Assembly (NCBI GenBank): GCA_945787885.1
Contig: CALZJF010000014.1
Span: 1-53,598 of the forward strand
DNA length: 53,598 nucleotides
Source: an uncultured Bacteroidales bacterium
GTDB lineage: Bacteria > Bacteroidota > Bacteroidia > Bacteroidales > Bacteroidaceae
Direction of reading: 5' to 3'
In this document: positions 52,201-53,598 of the stretch, one piece after another
How positions within the stretch are numbered: position 1 is the first letter of the stretch
How the letters are laid out: every line of letters starts with the position of its first letter
The notes under the pieces: generated by a model
The model's input: the letters and a program-made list of their open reading frames with translations, nothing else
The model's database searches: none
Told to the model about the DNA's origin: nothing
Translations under genes and position numbers: made by a program

Positions 52201-52971
52201 TTCGCTGAGGTCGATGCTCATCTCGCCATTGGTGATTTCGAAGACGATGGCCTCCAGGCTCTCCTTCGCGCTCTGCTCGGTGGCGGGGAAGATCACCCAG
52301 GTGTTCTTGTTGTAATCCGTACCGCGAGTGGCACTGCCCGTCTTGGCGCCGGCACCGAGGCCGAGCAGATAGGTGTAAGTGCTGTAGGGGTCGGTGGCAT
52401 CGTCGGCGGCTGCGGCAGCGAAGACGAGACCGTAATCAGCACCGCAGTAGGTGGCGTCGTAGAGGTTGAAGTCTTTGCCGTCCGCCTTGGCCTCAGCCAC
52501 CCAGGCTGCCATACCGGTCAGTTCGTCGGTCTCTCCCGCCTCTTCGTCAACGTCCTCATAGGTATGATCGGGGTCGTAGGCTTTGGCGTCGCGTACGGCA
52601 ATCTTCCACGCACGGTCAACGGCGGGTCCGTAGAAGTTGGCCTGTCCCGTAGCATAAAGATACGTGCCGTCGTAGCGCTTCAGATAGTAAACGGTGGCAC
52701 CGTCTTCCGTCGTCTCGCCGGTGGGCACAAACTGATAGAGGTTGTCGGTGGTCAGGTTCTGGCTGGTGGAGTGGAGTTCGCCCGAGAGGAAAGCGGTATA
52801 ACCGCCATCCAGGAACGACTGTCCGCCCTGCAGACAATACCAAACCTCCGGCTGGATGCTCGCTGCATCCACGTTCGTCTGGTAGTCGTACGTCCAGAAA
52901 CGAGCCTCGGCATTCATTGCGCCTGCTGCCAGCATCATCGTGGCTGCAATTGCAGAATAAAAATGCTTCAT
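49252..52971 (-). CDS. Giant secreted protein with discoidin-like and FIVAR-type modules and T9SS-type tail
   Basis: A 1239-residue protein with signal peptide (1-23, MKHFYSAIAATMMLAAGAMNAEA). Long beta-rich N-terminal part (about 25-560). A discoidin/F5-8 type C-like module is at about 565-755 (MENLFDGDKDSYMHSTW, HYLEMTIDQPETDLLFKWVKRF). Helical FIVAR-type repeats follow at about 765-905 (ALQDAVELANEAIADGEVSE, ALEKAIAEAEAKVKP, NNALAALAAAVDAYNAAL). Another beta domain leads to the sorting tail IYTISGVRMNSMKNLPAGLYIIGGKKYIVK. FIVAR and F5-8 C modules are common in surface proteins binding carbohydrate or host matrix. No catalytic site was recognised. The codon at 52971 is the first ATG giving a signal peptide. 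Its leader contains a run of nine G on the coding strand. Confidence 0.8.
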   Translation of the reverse strand: MKHFYSAIAATMMLAAGAMNAEARFWTYDYQTNVDAASIQPEVWYCLQGGQSFLDGGYTAFLSGELHSTSQNLTTDNLYQFVPTGETTEDGATVYYLKRYDGTYLYATGQANFYGPAVDRAWKIAVRDAKAYDPDHTYEDVDEEAGETDELTGMAAWVAEAKADGKDFNLYDATYCGADYGLVFAAAAADDATDPYSTYTYLLGLGAGAKTGSATRGTDYNKNTWVIFPATEQSAKESLEAIVFEITNGEMSIDLSEYQLGDGAGEYSEELYNTFMELWEKAQAVINGEASLSDAEIDDVAEKLKPALEAFKNSGKGLTEGYYILRSMRPRADWTSSAYPWGRNGSGYDDGAIYDGSAINASDANLRWSYKADDEVAFYLEGLDKTAYETAKFVWKATKAGKLDDDGNELYYFQNIETEKYIGKDPKTYSPVVMHDTPQVAFTIAANPNFPGWFSFYSPALTVASEDARFPADYSGLHCSSDVNNVVAWDWRVGGSCWKVETLTEDEVEMLRDNLAGPQRVNKAKSLVAQYEDYMVKGYSYDGYNADGTKSEYAKTGSLELDGLVTSVEQIACPMNETQEGAMENLFDGDKDSYMHSTWSASWKGDHYLEMTIDQPETDLLFKWVKRFKTNGELNNSGAPLNVVIWGTNNEADLALDQAEGAETAEQFNDWQNTWKELGKATFEYTLAVEGTETANAVGFASVKLSEPVKYIRMAVKTRVADGDVPNGNKYFHGSEFRLYKSVLNMEESLISAVPDDVVKALQDAVELANEAIADGEVSEELLNQLQAALDKFLEYFPEPAKLSDAITEAKTLTENAEEGEGLGFYEPGAIAALEKAIAEAEAKVKPVMTISEINNALAALAAAVDAYNAALHVPASGLYVIKSESENEANTGRAITATYSSTTDAMNHRGGADEANTDLRPGSYWLVEKVEGGYTYKNLYTGRYLAPVGTKRDLITQSDEPYVFGIRFAKTPGCFNITVAEEDAYNGNYFYANVQPNTGKLVTWTDATGRDNSAFSFHVQSVEEVDAKLAESGMLFDVYYPGAAQLYTFPVDMDVFVEGEAGAFYSVIGQDSQNNIQLKALSEGTVLKAGQAYVYVSAEGTTDKTAIFYMPQGVELSKAAKTTEVKNENGLCGVFESQELVAGLGVFSTDHSKVLVSEEGDVAAAGTGFFAQMPKTTETGDITLACNGEIVSEAGITAIIDNRKADNSIYTISGVRMNSMKNLPAGLYIIGGKKYIVK

Positions 52972-53029
52972 GGTTAAGAATGTTTGATGGTTAATAAATA
53001 AAGAATTAGGTTTGTGTCTTTCAGATTTA

Positions 53030-53038
53030 CCCCCCCCC
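53030..53038 (-). repeat. Homopolymer G9 (plus C9) in the leader of the giant secreted-protein gene
   Basis: Nine C on the plus strand, G9 on the coding strand, between the promoter box at 53070 and the start codon at 52971, immediately next to CTCGATGGGGG, so the leader can also form a small GGGGG/CCCCC hairpin. A second C8 run is at 53233-53240. Confidence 0.85.
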
Positions 53039-53069
53039 TCGATGGGGGCAGGGTATATAAAGTGCAAGA

Positions 53070-53077
53070 CAAAAGTA
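53070..53077 (-). promoter_or_regulatory. Promoter -7 box of the giant secreted-protein gene
   Basis: Minus-strand TACTTTTG, 98 nt upstream of the ATG, leaving a leader that contains G9 (plus-strand C9 at 53030-53038). No -33 box at ideal spacing. Confidence 0.5.
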
Positions 53078-53598
53078 CGCGTTTGCAAACTGTTTGTTAC
53101 TTTTTCTTGGCTTTATTTTGGCTAAAATTTGGTAAAATCTCCATAAAGTGTAAGCCGCGCTTGGCAAATGTGCACTCTGAAAAGTGCTTTTCCCTCCGTG
53201 TCTATGCAGCTCTTAGAGGTGGTATGCCCCTTCCCCCCCCAAAAATAGGTTCGTTATATATGTGGATTGTAGTAAGGCGGGTAAACGCGGCGCAGTCATG
53301 CGGTTTGTTGTCGGCTCGGCTACAATGAATCTTTTCCTTTTCCTTCGGCTCGGCTACTCTCTGTGAAGGGCGCATTTGCCCTATGGTGCGCATTTTCCCA
53401 AAGCAAACCAGAACGACAACGAATATCTGCCTTAACGGATATTATTGCTTTAACAAAAACAATAAACAATAAACAATACTTTTTCTCCTTTCCTCTCCTC
53501 ACTCTTTCTTTCGCGTGCTGCGTTATTATTATTTTTATTATTATTTTTTATTATTATTTTTTATTATTATTTTTATTATTATTATTGTTATTATTATT
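53078..53598. other. Gene-free window end with (TTA)n low-complexity tract
   Basis: No credible gene in either orientation. 53453-53480 has tandem CAATAAA units. 53524-53598 is an uninterrupted TTA/TTTTTA microsatellite that runs off the window. The rest, 53100-53450, shows a C8 run and nothing recognisable. Confidence 0.7.

Noticed and set aside
53014-53328. Small ORF of 104 codons upstream of the giant secreted-protein gene
   Set aside because: Crosses the C9 tract and the promoter region of the opposite gene; no signal or domain.

Overview
The window looks like a chromosomal segment of a Bacteroidales bacterium, most likely Prevotellaceae-like. Four things support this. The end of the spc/alpha ribosomal operon has the Bacteroidetes order secY-map-infA-rpmJ-rpsM-rpsK-rpsD-rpoA-rplQ. 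Many gene starts are preceded by TAnnTTTG, the Bacteroidetes -7 promoter box, and Shine-Dalgarno sites are weak or absent. Five secreted proteins end in a short type IX secretion (T9SS)-like sorting tail of the form G-[IL/T]-Y-[IV]-x-x-G-[KR]. Carbohydrate genes (GH29, GH84) and an alanine/proline-rich, fairly GC-rich codon usage fit a gut, rumen or oral commensal. No ribosomal RNA, phage, CRISPR array or transposase gene was found.

Layout. 1-5.6 kb: secY (5' truncated) through rplQ, all on +, closed by a hairpin terminator. 5.6-8.2 kb: UDP-sugar dehydrogenase inside repeat-rich non-coding DNA. 8.2-15.3 kb: two very large secreted multidomain proteins, closed by a perfect 39-bp hairpin. 15.4-20.1 kb: CBM9-like protein, tRNA-Arg(CCG), acyl-CoA synthetase-like gene, DUF1015 protein. 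20.2-24.7 kb: AT-richer accessory island with a BspA-like leucine-rich-repeat protein flanked by two palindromic mini-elements, and a TlpA-like thioredoxin protein. 24.7-30.5 kb: GH29 fucosidase, PAP2 phosphatase diverging from a DUF4105 membrane protein, and an alkaline-phosphatase-fold protein without a recognisable active site. 30.6-36 kb: secA, serC, serA. 36-38 kb: four-helix-bundle/zinc-ribbon protein, then coaX. 38-42.7 kb: GH84 enzyme, cytidylyltransferase-like protein and SprT-like protein. 42.8-48.4 kb, minus strand: udk-dxs-trkA-trkH. 48.5-53.6 kb: HD-domain protein, giant secreted adhesin-like protein, and a low-complexity window edge.

How the genes fit together. The left end is core translation, transcription and Sec export. 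SecY and SecA are both present and would feed the signal-peptide proteins into the periplasm, from where the T9SS-tailed proteins would cross the outer membrane. The DUF4105, PAP2 and AlkP-fold genes next to secA look like an envelope-biogenesis neighbourhood. serC and serA make serine. DUF1015, usually adjacent to them in relatives as far as I recall, sits about 14 kb away here.

The most unusual content is non-coding. (1) A 189-bp MITE-like element has 19-bp terminal inverted repeats and 4-bp target duplications: two intact copies and one or two relics. (2) A roughly 110-bp near-perfect palindromic element, bounded by TA, occurs twice around the BspA-like gene. (3) A dispersed family of 22-nt-period arrays, about four units each, occurs at three clear intergenic loci and possibly a fourth. 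(4) Arrays with a 9-nt period begin at the stop codon of two unrelated genes and end just before a strong hairpin; a weaker third case follows dxs. I did not recognise classes 3 and 4 as any named element. Everything here was read by eye, and no database search was run.
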